NCBI GenBank assembly: GCA_017880775.1
Contig: JADGRQ010000030.1
Span: 1-52,432, forward strand
Source: Burkholderiales bacterium
Lineage (GTDB): Bacteria; Pseudomonadota; Gammaproteobacteria; Burkholderiales; SG8-39
Length of the DNA: 52,432 bases
Reading direction: 5' to 3'
The position numbers and the translations under genes are program-made. This document shows, one piece after another, positions 19,701 through 27,781 of the stretch. Under the pieces are notes generated by a model. The model was not told where the DNA came from, searched no databases, and saw nothing but the letters and a program-made list of their open reading frames with translations. Numbering within the stretch: the first letter of the stretch is position 1; each line of letters opens with the position of its first letter.

Positions 19701-20015
19701 TCAGCGGCGTCGCTGCAGGCCGCGGTTGGCATCCTCGAGATCGCGCCGCAACCGGTCGCGCTCCTCCGGCGAAAGCCGCCGGGCGTCCTCCGGGCGCTGC
19801 TCCCGCGGGCGCTCCCGCTGGCCCTTGTTGTACATATCGCGCCGCGCCGAGCCGAGGTCCTCGCGCAGCCGCGCGCGGTCTTCGTGGCTCATGCGCCGCT
19901 CGCCCTGCCGTTGCGACTGCTGGGCGAGCGCAGTCACGCCCTGCCCGAAAAGGATCAGCACCAACGCCAGCGCGGTGGCAACCTGTCGGTACATGTGGCG
20001 GTTCACGACAGGCAT
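19701..20015 (-). CDS. Small exported basic protein, Spy/CpxP-like in style
   Basis: This 104-residue protein has a signal-peptide-like N-terminus (VATALALVLILFGQGVTALAQQ) followed by a highly charged Arg/Glu-rich mature part with two similar segments, SHEDRARLREDLGSARRDMY and SPEERDRLRRDLEDANRGL. The SPEER-type segments recall periplasmic helical proteins such as Spy/CpxP, but similarity is only in style. The start could be the ATG at 20015 or at 19994. It is divergent from an OmpR-type regulator, and a paired GTAAC/GTAAG repeat lies between them, so control by that regulator is possible. Confidence 0.6.
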   Translation of the reverse strand: MPVVNRHMYRQVATALALVLILFGQGVTALAQQSQRQGERRMSHEDRARLREDLGSARRDMYNKGQRERPREQRPEDARRLSPEERDRLRRDLEDANRGLQRRR

Positions 20016-20050
20016 GGTATGCGTCAGACTTCGCGCTTGCCACAAAATTT

Positions 20051-20065
20051 GTAACAATTGGTAAG
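20051..20065. promoter_or_regulatory. Candidate response-regulator box between exported protein and ompR-type gene
   Basis: GTAAC-AATTG-GTAAG is a tandem direct repeat with a 5-bp spacer, like the GTAAA-N5-GTAAA boxes bound by CpxR-type members of the OmpR family. It sits in the shared intergenic region of a divergent small exported protein gene and the regulator gene. Function is inferred. Confidence 0.4.
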
Positions 20066-20128
20066 CACGCAGGGCTCTTGGCAACAAAGACTTACCGCGG
20101 CACCCGGACATACAACGAGAATCATCGC

Positions 20129-20854
20129 ATGGCTGAGCTCAAGACCCGGATTATGGTCGTCGACGACGACCAGCGCATGCGCGACCTGTTGGTGCGCTAC
20201 CTCGGCGAACAGGGTTTCATCGTGCGCGCCGTAGCCGACGGTGCGGCGATGGACAAGGCGCTGGCGAAGGAACGTTTCGACCTGATCGTGCTCGATCTGA
20301 TGCTGCCCGGCGAAGACGGGCTCGCGATCTGCCGCCGGCTGCGCTCGCAGCCCGGCGGCCCGGCGGTCATCATGCTGACCGCCAAAGGCGACGAAGTCGA
20401 CCGCATCGTCGGCCTGGAAATGGGTGCCGACGATTACCTGCCCAAGCCATTCAACCCGCGCGAACTGGTGGCGCGGGTCAATGCGGTGCTGCGCCGCAAA
20501 CAGGCCTCCGGCCCGCCGGGCGCGCCGAGCTCGGACACCGAGGTCCACCGCTTCGGCGCATTCGAACTTAATCTCGCAACGCGCACGCTGATGCGCGACG
20601 GCAAGCAGGTCTCGCTCACCACGGGCGAGTTCTCCGTGCTCAAGGTGCTTGCCCAGAATCCGCGCCAGCCGCTCAACCGCGACAAGCTGATGGAACTCGC
20701 GCGCGGGCGCGAATACGAAGTGTTCGACCGCTCGATCGACGTGCAGGTTTCGCGCTTGAGGAAAATCATCGAGGACGACCCCGCGCACCCGCGCCACATC
20801 CAGACCGTGTGGGGATTCGGCTACGTGTTCGTGCCCGACGGCAACCCGAAGTGA
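20129..20854 (+). CDS. ompR: OmpR-family response regulator
   Basis: This 241-residue two-domain regulator has an N-terminal receiver with acidic pocket VVDDDQ, phosphoacceptor Asp56 (VLDLMLPGEDG) and the conserved Lys in DDYLPKPFNPREL. The C-terminal winged helix carries the TVWGFGYVF signature. The ATG at 20129 (MAELKTRIMVV) gives the standard N-terminus; the open frame extending back to 19388 lies over other genes and is not used. It overlaps the histidine kinase gene by GTGA. The sequence resembles OmpR of betaproteobacteria, though osmotic signalling is not shown. Confidence 0.92.
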   Translation: MAELKTRIMVVDDDQRMRDLLVRYLGEQGFIVRAVADGAAMDKALAKERFDLIVLDLMLPGEDGLAICRRLRSQPGGPAVIMLTAKGDEVDRIVGLEMGADDYLPKPFNPRELVARVNAVLRRKQASGPPGAPSSDTEVHRFGAFELNLATRTLMRDGKQVSLTTGEFSVLKVLAQNPRQPLNRDKLMELARGREYEVFDRSIDVQVSRLRKIIEDDPAHPRHIQTVWGFGYVFVPDGNPK

Positions 20855-22152
20855 AGGGCCTGCTTCCAGACACGCTGCTCGCGCGCGTGTTCCTGCTGAT
20901 CGCCGCGCTGCTGCTGCTGGCGATGATGGCCTGGTTCGAAATCGGCCGCACCTACCGGCGCGAGCCGCTGGCGGCAGAAGTGGCCAACCAGACCGTCAGC
21001 ATCGTCAACCTGACCCGCGCGGCGATCGTCAACGCCGACCCGCAACGGCGTCGAGCGTTGCTGGCGGAACTCAACGAAAGCGAAGGCATCCGCGTCTACG
21101 CCGCCACGCCGGGTGAAAAGCTCGAGCCGCTGCCGCTTGAACCGCTGATCGATCTGGTCGCCGCGCGCGTCAAGCGCAACCTGGGCGAGCGCACGCGCCT
21201 CGCATTCGCGCACGACGGCGCGGAGGGTTTCTGGGTCAGTTTCTTCATTGACGACGACGAGTACTGGGTGGCGCTGTCGCGCGACCGGCTGCGGCCCGAC
21301 CGGACGTTGCGATGGATCGGCTGGGGCGCGCTCGCGCTGCTGCTTGCGCTCGCGGGCGCATGGCTGATCGCCTCCATCATCGACCGGCCGGTGCGCGCGC
21401 TCACCGGCGCGGCGGTGCGGGTCGGCAAAGGCGAGACCCCCGAGCCGCTGTCCGAGTCCGGCCCGCGCGAGATGCGCACCCTCGCGGGCGCCTTCAACCA
21501 GATGGCGAGCGACATCGCGCGGCACGAACGCGAACGCGCCACGGTACTCGCTGGAATCTCGCACGATCTGCGCACGCCCCTGGCGCGCCTGCGCCTGTCG
21601 ATCGAGATGTCCGGCACCGACCAGTCCGTCGCCGAGGGCATGGCCGCCGACATCGAGGAGATCGACGCGGTGATCGGGCAGTTCCTCGATTTCGCGCGCG
21701 GCACGCAGGAGCAGCAGCACGTCACCGACCTCGAAATGCTGATCGACGAGCTTGAATTCCGTTATGCCCGCCTCGGCAAGCCGCTCGCTCGAATGCGCGG
21801 CGACGTTCCTCCGCTCGCGCTCGCGCCGATGTCGGTGCGCCGCGCGATCACCAACATGATCGACAACGCGCTGCGCCATGCCCAGGGTCCGGTCGAGATC
21901 GAAACCAGATCGGAACGCGGCAGCGCCGTCATCGAAGTGCGCGATCGCGGCCCCGGCATCCCCGCAGGCGAAGTCGAGCGCCTCAAACTGCCCTTCACCC
22001 GGCTGCACGAGGCACGCAGCGGCACGGGCGGCTCGGGGTTGGGCCTCGCGATCGTGGACCGCGTGGCCCGCGCGCACGGCGGACGGCTCGAGTTGCTTGC
22101 GCGCGACGGCGGCGGCCTGGTGGCGCAGCTGATCCTGCATCGAGCGGCATGA
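20851..22152 (+). CDS. envZ: EnvZ-type sensor histidine kinase
   Basis: The kinase starts at a GTG overlapping the regulator's TGA and is 433 residues long. Transmembrane helix 1 is at about residues 10-28, a periplasmic sensor region at about 30-155 and transmembrane helix 2 at about 156-176. A HAMP domain (IDRPVRALTGAAVRVGKGE) follows. The phosphoacceptor is His238 in ISHDLRTPLARLRL. The ATPase boxes are N (NMIDNALRHA), G1 (VRDRGPGIP) and G2 (GTGGSGLGLAI). It is paired with the OmpR-family gene just upstream. The signal is unknown. Confidence 0.92.
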   Translation: MKGLLPDTLLARVFLLIAALLLLAMMAWFEIGRTYRREPLAAEVANQTVSIVNLTRAAIVNADPQRRRALLAELNESEGIRVYAATPGEKLEPLPLEPLIDLVAARVKRNLGERTRLAFAHDGAEGFWVSFFIDDDEYWVALSRDRLRPDRTLRWIGWGALALLLALAGAWLIASIIDRPVRALTGAAVRVGKGETPEPLSESGPREMRTLAGAFNQMASDIARHERERATVLAGISHDLRTPLARLRLSIEMSGTDQSVAEGMAADIEEIDAVIGQFLDFARGTQEQQHVTDLEMLIDELEFRYARLGKPLARMRGDVPPLALAPMSVRRAITNMIDNALRHAQGPVEIETRSERGSAVIEVRDRGPGIPAGEVERLKLPFTRLHEARSGTGGSGLGLAIVDRVARAHGGRLELLARDGGGLVAQLILHRAA

Positions 22153-22166
22153 CCGGAGGAATACGC

Positions 22167-23000
22167 ATGCAACGGAACTTTCTCAAACGGGGCGATGCGG
22201 AGATCTACTACGAAATTTCCGGGACCGGACCGGCCCTGATCTTCGCGCACGGCCTCGGCGGCAACCATTTGTCGTGGTGGCAGCAGGTGGCGCATTTTGG
22301 CGCGAACTTCACCTGCATCGTGTTCGCGCATCGCGGATTTGCCCCGTCGCGATTGCACGGGGCCGCACCCGAACCGGCCGAGTTTGCCGGCGATCTCGCG
22401 GCACTGATCGAGCATCTGCGTCTCGACGACGTGCGGCTGGTCGCGCAGTCGATGGGCGGCTGGACCTGCCTCGACTATGCGTTGCGCGAACCGGCGCGTG
22501 TCAAGGCGATGGTGCTCGCCTGCACCACCGGCGTTGCGAACCCGGCGCTGTTTCGCGGCGTCGACGACGCCGCGCTTGCGCGTTGGACGGAGAGCTCCGG
22601 AAAGGAGATTGCCCGCTTGAGCACCGCCGGAATCCATCCGGCGTGCGGCGAACGCTTGGCGCGGGAGCAGCCCGCGCTGCACCATCTGTACCGTCAGATC
22701 GACCTGCTGAACGCGGACCTCGACAAGGAAGCGCTGCGCCGCAAGCTGCGCGCCGCGTGCACGGTGGGGCCTGAGCGTCTTGCCGGGCTGCGGATGCCGG
22801 TGCTGTGCATCAGCGGCAGCGAGGACCATGTCATGCCCCCCGCCGGAGTGCGCGCGCTCGCGGCAGTTTTCCCCGCGGGCCGCTTCGAGCAACACGAGGC
22901 GGCCGGGCATTCGGTGTACTTCGAACGCGCCGCGTGGTTCAACGAGCTAGTCGGCGAATATCTGCGGGTAGGCGAGTCTTCGACCAACGCGTCCGTTTGA
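22167..23000 (+). CDS. Alpha/beta hydrolase
   Basis: This 277-residue protein has a standard alpha/beta-hydrolase core: oxyanion FAHGLGGN at about residue 27, nucleophile Ser95 in AQSMGGW, a likely acid Asp in ISGSEDHVMPP and His in AAGHSVYFE. I chose the ATG at 22167, which has GGAGGA six bases upstream, over the ATG at 22149 that overlaps the kinase stop. It is followed 9 bp later by a MaoC-like gene, which hints at a role on acyl or enol-lactone substrates, but nothing specific can be read. Confidence 0.85.
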   Translation: MQRNFLKRGDAEIYYEISGTGPALIFAHGLGGNHLSWWQQVAHFGANFTCIVFAHRGFAPSRLHGAAPEPAEFAGDLAALIEHLRLDDVRLVAQSMGGWTCLDYALREPARVKAMVLACTTGVANPALFRGVDDAALARWTESSGKEIARLSTAGIHPACGERLAREQPALHHLYRQIDLLNADLDKEALRRKLRAACTVGPERLAGLRMPVLCISGSEDHVMPPAGVRALAAVFPAGRFEQHEAAGHSVYFERAAWFNELVGEYLRVGESSTNASV

Positions 23001-23009
23001 TACGCGAGC

Positions 23010-23930
23010 ATGCCTCCCGGCAGGCACCAATTGGAGTTCGACCGGCAGCCCTCCGCGTTGCACTACATGCTGCTCGCATTCTGGCCCTCGCCCGGGCTGC
23101 GCCAGGATGCGCCGTTCCCCGTGCTCGCCGCGCGGTGGCGCAAGTACCGCACCGATCAGCTCGATCTGGACGATTTCTGCCGGCTGTCCGGGACGCGCCC
23201 GGGCGAGAGTCTGCCTTTGCTGTTTCCGCACGTGATCGGTTTTCGTCTGCAGATGGCACTGCTGACGCACCCCGCGTTTCCGGTGCCTATCTGGCGCGTG
23301 CTCCAGATACGCAACCATCTGCTGCAGCATCGCGCGATCGAGCGCAATGCCGCGCTGGAGTTCGAGGCCTCCGTCGCCGGCCATCGGGTGCTCGCGAAGG
23401 GGCTCGAAGTGGACCTGCATTGCTGCGTGCGCGAATCGGACGCGGTTGCGTGGGAAAGCGTGAACACGTTCTACGTCCGCGGAGGTATCGGGTCGGGCGG
23501 AAGCACGTCACCGCTCGCGACAGCGCCTGCGGTTGATGGTGAGGAGATCGCCCGCTGGCGCGAGAGCGCGGGAGGCGCACTGCGTTTCGGCACCCTCACC
23601 GGTGACTACAATGGGATTCATCTCTGGGACCCTTACGCGCGGCTATTCGGCTTCAAACGCGCGTTCCTGCATCCGCAGCGGGTCCTCGCGCAGTGCCTCG
23701 CCCGCTTGCCGGCACAACCCGATATACCGCAGCGGTTCGACGCATGGTTGAAGGGGCCGGTGTACTACGGCTCGGAGGTGTCGTTGCGCATGCGGACAAG
23801 CGCCGGGGACTTGTCGTTCGAACTCTCGACCAGCGATGACGAGCGACCCGCGATCATCGGCCACCTGAGCCGGGAAACCGCTATTCGTGCGCCCTTTCTC
23901 CCAGCAGCGCAACGCGCATCCGGTGCTTGA
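23010..23930 (+). CDS. MaoC-like (double hot-dog) acyl dehydratase
   Basis: This 306-residue protein has a C-terminal hot-dog domain with the hydratase-2 motif GDYNGIHLWDPYARLFGF, including the Asp...His catalytic pair at about residues 198-203. This resembles MaoC-like enoyl-CoA hydratases. The N-terminal half (ALHYMLLAFWPSP..., and later QIRNHLLQHRAIE) looks like the degenerate first hot-dog domain of fused forms. It follows the hydrolase on the same strand. Its last 50 bases overlap the 3' end of the convergent thiamine-diphosphate enzyme gene. The acyl substrate is unknown. Confidence 0.75.
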   Translation: MPPGRHQLEFDRQPSALHYMLLAFWPSPGLRQDAPFPVLAARWRKYRTDQLDLDDFCRLSGTRPGESLPLLFPHVIGFRLQMALLTHPAFPVPIWRVLQIRNHLLQHRAIERNAALEFEASVAGHRVLAKGLEVDLHCCVRESDAVAWESVNTFYVRGGIGSGGSTSPLATAPAVDGEEIARWRESAGGALRFGTLTGDYNGIHLWDPYARLFGFKRAFLHPQRVLAQCLARLPAQPDIPQRFDAWLKGPVYYGSEVSLRMRTSAGDLSFELSTSDDERPAIIGHLSRETAIRAPFLPAAQRASGA

Positions 23931-24462
23931 GCCACGCGCCGTCGCGCGGCGGCAGGACCTTCGGGTAATCCGCCGGCGTGATCTTGATCGAAGCGAACTG
24001 CAGCCCGTCTTTCCCGTGGATTGCGCGCCGCAACGCCGGCAGCGCGCTCATCTTCGTGATCGCGCTCGCCTTGCGAAATCCGCATCCCCGCGCGATTGCA
24101 GGCAGGTCCGCACCCATCGCGGTATGCGTCGCCTGATGGCCGGTTTCGCCGTACTGCTCATTGTCGAGCACCACGATGGCCAGGTTTTCCGGCCGCTGCG
24201 CCGCGATGGTGGCGAGGCTCGACATGCTCATCAGCATCTCGCCGTCGCCGGTGATGACCAGCACCGGGCGCTTGGGCTGCGCGAGCGCCAGCCCCAGGCC
24301 GACCATCGTCGCGCCACCCATCGCGCCCCACAGCGGAAAGTTGAGCGGCGTGTCCCCGGCCGCGGTAATGTCCCACGCGCACGCGCCCAGACCCGCGACG
24401 ACCAGCAGGTCGCGGCGCTCGGTGAGCAGTTCCTTCACCACCTCGCGCCGGTCGAGCTTCAT
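23881..24462 (-). CDS. Thiamine-diphosphate decarboxylase, beta-type (TPP-binding) subunit
   Basis: This 193-residue protein corresponds to the C-terminal half of a ThDP-dependent decarboxylase, as in sulfopyruvate decarboxylase beta (ComE) or phosphonopyruvate-decarboxylase-like proteins. The ThDP/Mg motif is visible as ITGDGEMLMSMSSLAT...VVLDNEQYG, with the GDG and N-x-x-Y elements. LWGAMGGATMVGLGLAL precedes it. Its ATG overlaps the alpha gene stop (ATGA). The substrate is not determined: the neighbours give no coenzyme M or phosphonate genes. Confidence 0.85.
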   Translation of the reverse strand: MKLDRREVVKELLTERRDLLVVAGLGACAWDITAAGDTPLNFPLWGAMGGATMVGLGLALAQPKRPVLVITGDGEMLMSMSSLATIAAQRPENLAIVVLDNEQYGETGHQATHTAMGADLPAIARGCGFRKASAITKMSALPALRRAIHGKDGLQFASIKITPADYPKVLPPRDGAWLKHRMRVALLGERAHE

Positions 24463-24989
24463 TCGCGCACCTTGCGGAAATCCTTCGCGCCAAGCAAGCG
24501 CTGGCCGAGCAGCACCGCGACGCGGTTGTAGCTGTTGAAACTGAACTTGAGCCCCGCCTCCACCGCAGGCACGACGTCTTCGGCCCGGTCCGCGCGCAGC
24601 ACGACGAAATCCATCAGCGCAAACGCGCCGGGCGTGCCCTGCCCCATCGGCATCTGCCACGGATGGAATTCGCCGAAGTCACCGCGCATCGTGACCAGCG
24701 TGAGGAACGGCACCTGGCAGGTCTTGAGCATCGCGAACATGTTGACGCAGTTGCCCACGCCCGAGGACTGCATCAGCATCACGTGGCGGGTTCCGCCGAG
24801 CCATGCGCCGGTGGCGAGGGCGACGCCCTCCTCTTCGGTGGCGAGCGGCACGGTGCGGGTTGCGCGGTCGGCCCGGCACAGGTCGATGAGGTTGGCGTGC
24901 CCGGCGTCGGGCACATAGCTGACGAGATCGGCGCGCCAGGCGCGCAGCAGCGCGTGGATCTCGCCGGACCAGTGTTTTGCGGTGGCCAT
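24459..24989 (-). CDS. Thiamine-diphosphate decarboxylase, alpha-type (PYR) subunit
   Basis: This 176-residue protein corresponds to the N-terminal pyrimidine-binding half of a ThDP decarboxylase, like ComD-type sulfopyruvate decarboxylase alpha. The conserved activating glutamate lies in LATEEEGVALATGAWLGG, followed by MLMQSSGVGNCVNMFAML and LTLVTMRGDFGE. The start at 24989 (MATAKHW) is chosen; the frame extends upstream without support. Alpha and beta genes overlap by ATGA, as expected for a heteromeric enzyme. The start codon is only 30 bp from the divergent glutathione S-transferase gene, so their promoters must be interleaved. Confidence 0.85.
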   Translation of the reverse strand: MATAKHWSGEIHALLRAWRADLVSYVPDAGHANLIDLCRADRATRTVPLATEEEGVALATGAWLGGTRHVMLMQSSGVGNCVNMFAMLKTCQVPFLTLVTMRGDFGEFHPWQMPMGQGTPGAFALMDFVVLRADRAEDVVPAVEAGLKFSFNSYNRVAVLLGQRLLGAKDFRKVRE

Positions 24990-25019
24990 CTCATTTTCTC
25001 TTGGTATGCTTGCGATGGT

Positions 25020-25622
25020 ATGAAGATTTACGGCGATCCGCAATCAGGGAATTGCTATAAGGTGAAACTCCTGCTGGCGCTGCTCGAATTGCCGCACGAG
25101 TGGGTGCACGTCGATACGATGAAGGGCGAAACCCGCACGCCGCGGTTCCTCGCGATGAACCCGAACGGCAGGATTCCGCTGCTCGAACTCGACGACGGGA
25201 CGCACCTGCCGGAATCGAACGCGATCCTCAACTATCTCGCCGAGGGCAGCCGTTTCATTCCCGCCGGCAGGCTGGACCGGGCGCGCATGCTGCAGTGGAT
25301 GTTCTTCGAGCAGTACAGCCACGAACCCTTTATTGCGGTCGCGCGCTACATCATCCGCTACCTCGGGCGGCCGCTGGAGCGCGCCACGGACCTGCAGTCG
25401 AAAATCGCGCCCGGATATCGCGCGCTGGGCGTGATGCAGACCCATCTCGCGCGGCACGACTGGTTTGCCGGCAGCGCCTGCTCGATTGCCGACATCGCGC
25501 TCTACGCCTACACCCACGTCGCGCACGAAGGCGACTTCGATCTCCGTGCATATCCGGCCGTGCGTGCCTGGCTCGCGCGCGTGCAGGCCCAGCCCGGTTA
25601 CCTGCCGATGCCGGCACGCTGA
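25020..25622 (+). CDS. Glutathione S-transferase family protein
   Basis: This 200-residue two-domain GST-fold protein begins KIYGDPQSGNCYKVKLLLAL, with a Ser/Asn/Cys region where the glutathione-activating residue of bacterial GSTs sits. It contains NPNGRIPLLELDDGTHLPES, in which the cis-Pro and the ES glutathione-binding pair are visible. The C-terminal helical domain has the conserved SIADIALYAYTHVA. The ATG at 25020 matches the family N-terminus. It is divergent from the ThDP enzyme and just upstream of an exported unknown protein. The substrate is unknown. Confidence 0.9.
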   Translation: MKIYGDPQSGNCYKVKLLLALLELPHEWVHVDTMKGETRTPRFLAMNPNGRIPLLELDDGTHLPESNAILNYLAEGSRFIPAGRLDRARMLQWMFFEQYSHEPFIAVARYIIRYLGRPLERATDLQSKIAPGYRALGVMQTHLARHDWFAGSACSIADIALYAYTHVAHEGDFDLRAYPAVRAWLARVQAQPGYLPMPAR

Positions 25623-25631
25623 TTCACGGTG

Positions 25632-26621
25632 ATGCGCTTGCCGGCCATCGCCTTCGCGTTGTTTACGCTGGCAGCGCACGCCGACACCGGCAACCCGAAG
25701 CAGCAGCTCAACGAGGCGCGGTATTACGGCTGGACGGTCGCACGCTCCACCGTTGACGCGCTGCGGCGCGCCGGTACCAAGCAGCCTGCCATCGCCGATT
25801 GGATCGTCGATTTCGACCAGGCGGCCGCGCGCATCGATGCGAACGGTTCACCCGGACGCATGCGGCCGCTGCACGTGGATGCTCTGGTCAGCCGCAACCC
25901 GAAATTCTGGCGTGCGACATACGAGGCACCGCCTGCCGATCCGGCGATCATGATGCTTCACGGTGCGTTGCTGCTGGCAGCGGGAGAGGCGACGCGCGCC
26001 CGCTACGTGTTCGTGCTGGCGTCGCAGCACCCGCGGCTGCCGCCCGAGTGGCGCGAGGCCTACGGCAGACTGACGGCCCGCACCCACACGGTCGGCCTGC
26101 GCTCGCGGGAGCTGGTGCTCGAAGGTCTGCGCCTGCGCAACCAGCGCGATTTTCCGGCGGCGTTGGAGAAAATGACCGATGCGCTGGTGCATTGGCCGCA
26201 GAACGCGCTGGCGCATTGGGAGATCGGCCGGACGCTGCGCGAGCAGGCGTGGGAGGCAACGCGCAATCTGGAGCTCCCGGACCCGCCCGAGGTCGGCGCC
26301 GCGCTCGCGCGCGCACGGCAGCACGATCCGCTGCTGATGGAGGCTTATCAGAGCGGCGATCCGGCATTGCGCAAGAGCCTGATGGCGCTGATGTCGAACC
26401 AGGGCCCGGCCTGGCTGCGGCTCAGCCAGAACTTGGACCGGCAGGCTTCACCCGAGATCCTCGAGCGGCTTGCGAGTGCATTGCAACGCGCCGGCCTCGA
26501 TGAACTGGCGCTGGTCGCCTACCAGGCGGTACGCGCGCGCCGCGGTAACGCCGACCCGGCGGATCAGCGGTTCATCGCGACCAGCCTGGGCGCACTGGCA
26601 CCTGCCGCAATTTCACGTTAG
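25632..26621 (+). CDS. Exported protein of unknown function, TPR-like
   Basis: I do not recognise a named family. The 329-residue product begins with a short signal-peptide-like segment (MRLPAIAFALFTLAAHADT). Its central and C-terminal parts are helix-rich with Ala/Leu/Arg pairs suggestive of TPR or Sel1-like helical hairpins, for example LRNQRDFPAALEKMTDALVH. It follows the GST gene by 9 bp. A GTG at 25629 directly precedes the chosen ATG. Its 3' end overlaps the convergent thpR gene by 9 bp. Confidence 0.7.
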   Translation: MRLPAIAFALFTLAAHADTGNPKQQLNEARYYGWTVARSTVDALRRAGTKQPAIADWIVDFDQAAARIDANGSPGRMRPLHVDALVSRNPKFWRATYEAPPADPAIMMLHGALLLAAGEATRARYVFVLASQHPRLPPEWREAYGRLTARTHTVGLRSRELVLEGLRLRNQRDFPAALEKMTDALVHWPQNALAHWEIGRTLREQAWEATRNLELPDPPEVGAALARARQHDPLLMEAYQSGDPALRKSLMALMSNQGPAWLRLSQNLDRQASPEILERLASALQRAGLDELALVAYQAVRARRGNADPADQRFIATSLGALAPAAISR

Positions 26622-27143
26622 CGCAAAGCGCTCCAGCATCGCGTAGCTCGAGCCGGTCGACGAAAGTTGCGTGCGCACCAGCACCATCTCGCTCACCGGC
26701 CATATGATCGTCGGGAGCCCGGGGAGGATGCGCGGCAGGCGCGCCTGGCGTATCAGCGTGACGTGCGCATTGAACTCGCGCGCCTCGGTCGGGAAGTCCG
26801 CCGCCATCAGTTCCCCGGCGAGCGCCTGCGCGAGCGAGCCGAGCGCGGGCGGAATCACGCGCGGCCCGGCCCAGACCACGCGGTTGTGCTTCCAGTAGCG
26901 CGCTTGCTCCAGCGCGAGCGAGTGCGCCACGCCGCCTGCACGCCGGCCGCACTCGGCCAGGCGCTTGGCCCTCCCGGGCGAAACATCGCCTAGAAAAGCC
27001 AGCGTGAGGTGAATGTTCGCGGGCAGCGTCACCCGCCCGCCGCACTCGACCTGCGCGGTGCGCGACCACGCATTCAGCAGGGTCGCGATCTCGGGCGGCG
27101 GCCAGATCGCGAAGAACAGCCGCCAGGGCGCGGAGGCGCTCAC
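26613..27143 (-). CDS. thpR: RNA 2',3'-cyclic phosphodiesterase ThpR (LigT family)
   Basis: This 2H-phosphoesterase-fold protein hydrolyses RNA 2',3'-cyclic phosphates and can ligate tRNA halves in vitro. The two HxTL motifs are His45 (HLTLAF) and His127 (HVTLIR), the catalytic pair of the family. The GTG start at 27143 overlaps the upstream gene's stop (GTGA), gives 176 residues and places the characteristic LFFAIWPP near the N-terminus. Longer upstream frames run through the PaiB-like gene and are rejected. It is the last gene of the ispD-ispF-paiB-thpR run. Confidence 0.92.
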   Translation of the reverse strand: MSASAPWRLFFAIWPPPEIATLLNAWSRTAQVECGGRVTLPANIHLTLAFLGDVSPGRAKRLAECGRRAGGVAHSLALEQARYWKHNRVVWAGPRVIPPALGSLAQALAGELMAADFPTEAREFNAHVTLIRQARLPRILPGLPTIIWPVSEMVLVRTQLSSTGSSYAMLERFALT

Positions 27144-27781
27144 GAATTCCCTGCGAGATGCCTGCGGGTAAGTGCGGCCGTGGCACGCTCCAGGCTGTCG
27201 GATGACTTCTCGAGTTCGGCGGCGATCAGTTCCTGCTCGCGCCGGCCGCGGTTCTGCGACAGCTTCCAGCGGGTCTCGAGGCGAGTCACCGCGATCTCGA
27301 AGGGCACGATGCCGTCGAGCATCTGTTGCACGTACTCGGGCCGCAGCACCTCGAACTTCGGCAGCCACTGCGGATCCTGCAACGCCACCAGGCGGCGCAT
27401 CACGGCGTGCTTGGCCTCGCGCGCTTCGATCACCCTGGGCTTTCCATACGCATGCACGGCGGCATAGTTCCAGGTCGGCACGCGTTCCTGCTGCTCGTAC
27501 CAGCGCGGCGAGACGTAGGCATGCGGCCCGTGGAATATGACCATCACGTCGTCATCGAAGAAGGCCTGCCATTGCGGATTGGTCTTCGCCATGTGCCCGA
27601 CGATCACCAGCGCGCCGCCGCGCTCCACGCCCTCGGCGCCGCGCTCCTCGACCAGGCACACCAGGTGCGACGCGGCCAGCTCACCATCGATTGCGGTGAC
27701 GAGGATCGCGAAGTTGTTGGCGCGCATCATCTCGAGCTGCTGCGCGCGGTCCCCGATGCGGTTGTAGTCCGGCGAATACAT
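27140..27781 (-). CDS. PaiB-family FMN-binding protein
   Basis: This 213-residue split-barrel flavin-binding-fold protein belongs to the PaiB family, named for a Bacillus negative regulator of sporulation and protease genes. In Gram-negatives the members are of unclear function. The N-terminal [11 protein letters not shown] and the core HMAKTNPQWQAF...MVIFHGPHAYVSPRWY...VPTWNYAAVHAYG are diagnostic. Its start shares one base with the ispF stop (TGATG) and its stop overlaps thpR (GTGA), so it is embedded in an isoprenoid/RNA housekeeping run. Confidence 0.9.
   Translation of the reverse strand: MYSPDYNRIGDRAQQLEMMRANNFAILVTAIDGELAASHLVCLVEERGAEGVERGGALVIVGHMAKTNPQWQAFFDDDVMVIFHGPHAYVSPRWYEQQERVPTWNYAAVHAYGKPRVIEAREAKHAVMRRLVALQDPQWLPKFEVLRPEYVQQMLDGIVPFEIAVTRLETRWKLSQNRGRREQELIAAELEKSSDSLERATAALTRRHLAGNS

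Noticed and set aside
18024-24989. Phosphonate biosynthesis (PEP mutase plus phosphonopyruvate decarboxylase)
   Set aside because: The ICL/PEPM-family protein lacks the EDK-type motif of PEP mutase and the ThDP pair is 5 kb away behind unrelated genes on the other strand. The superficial pairing is not supported.
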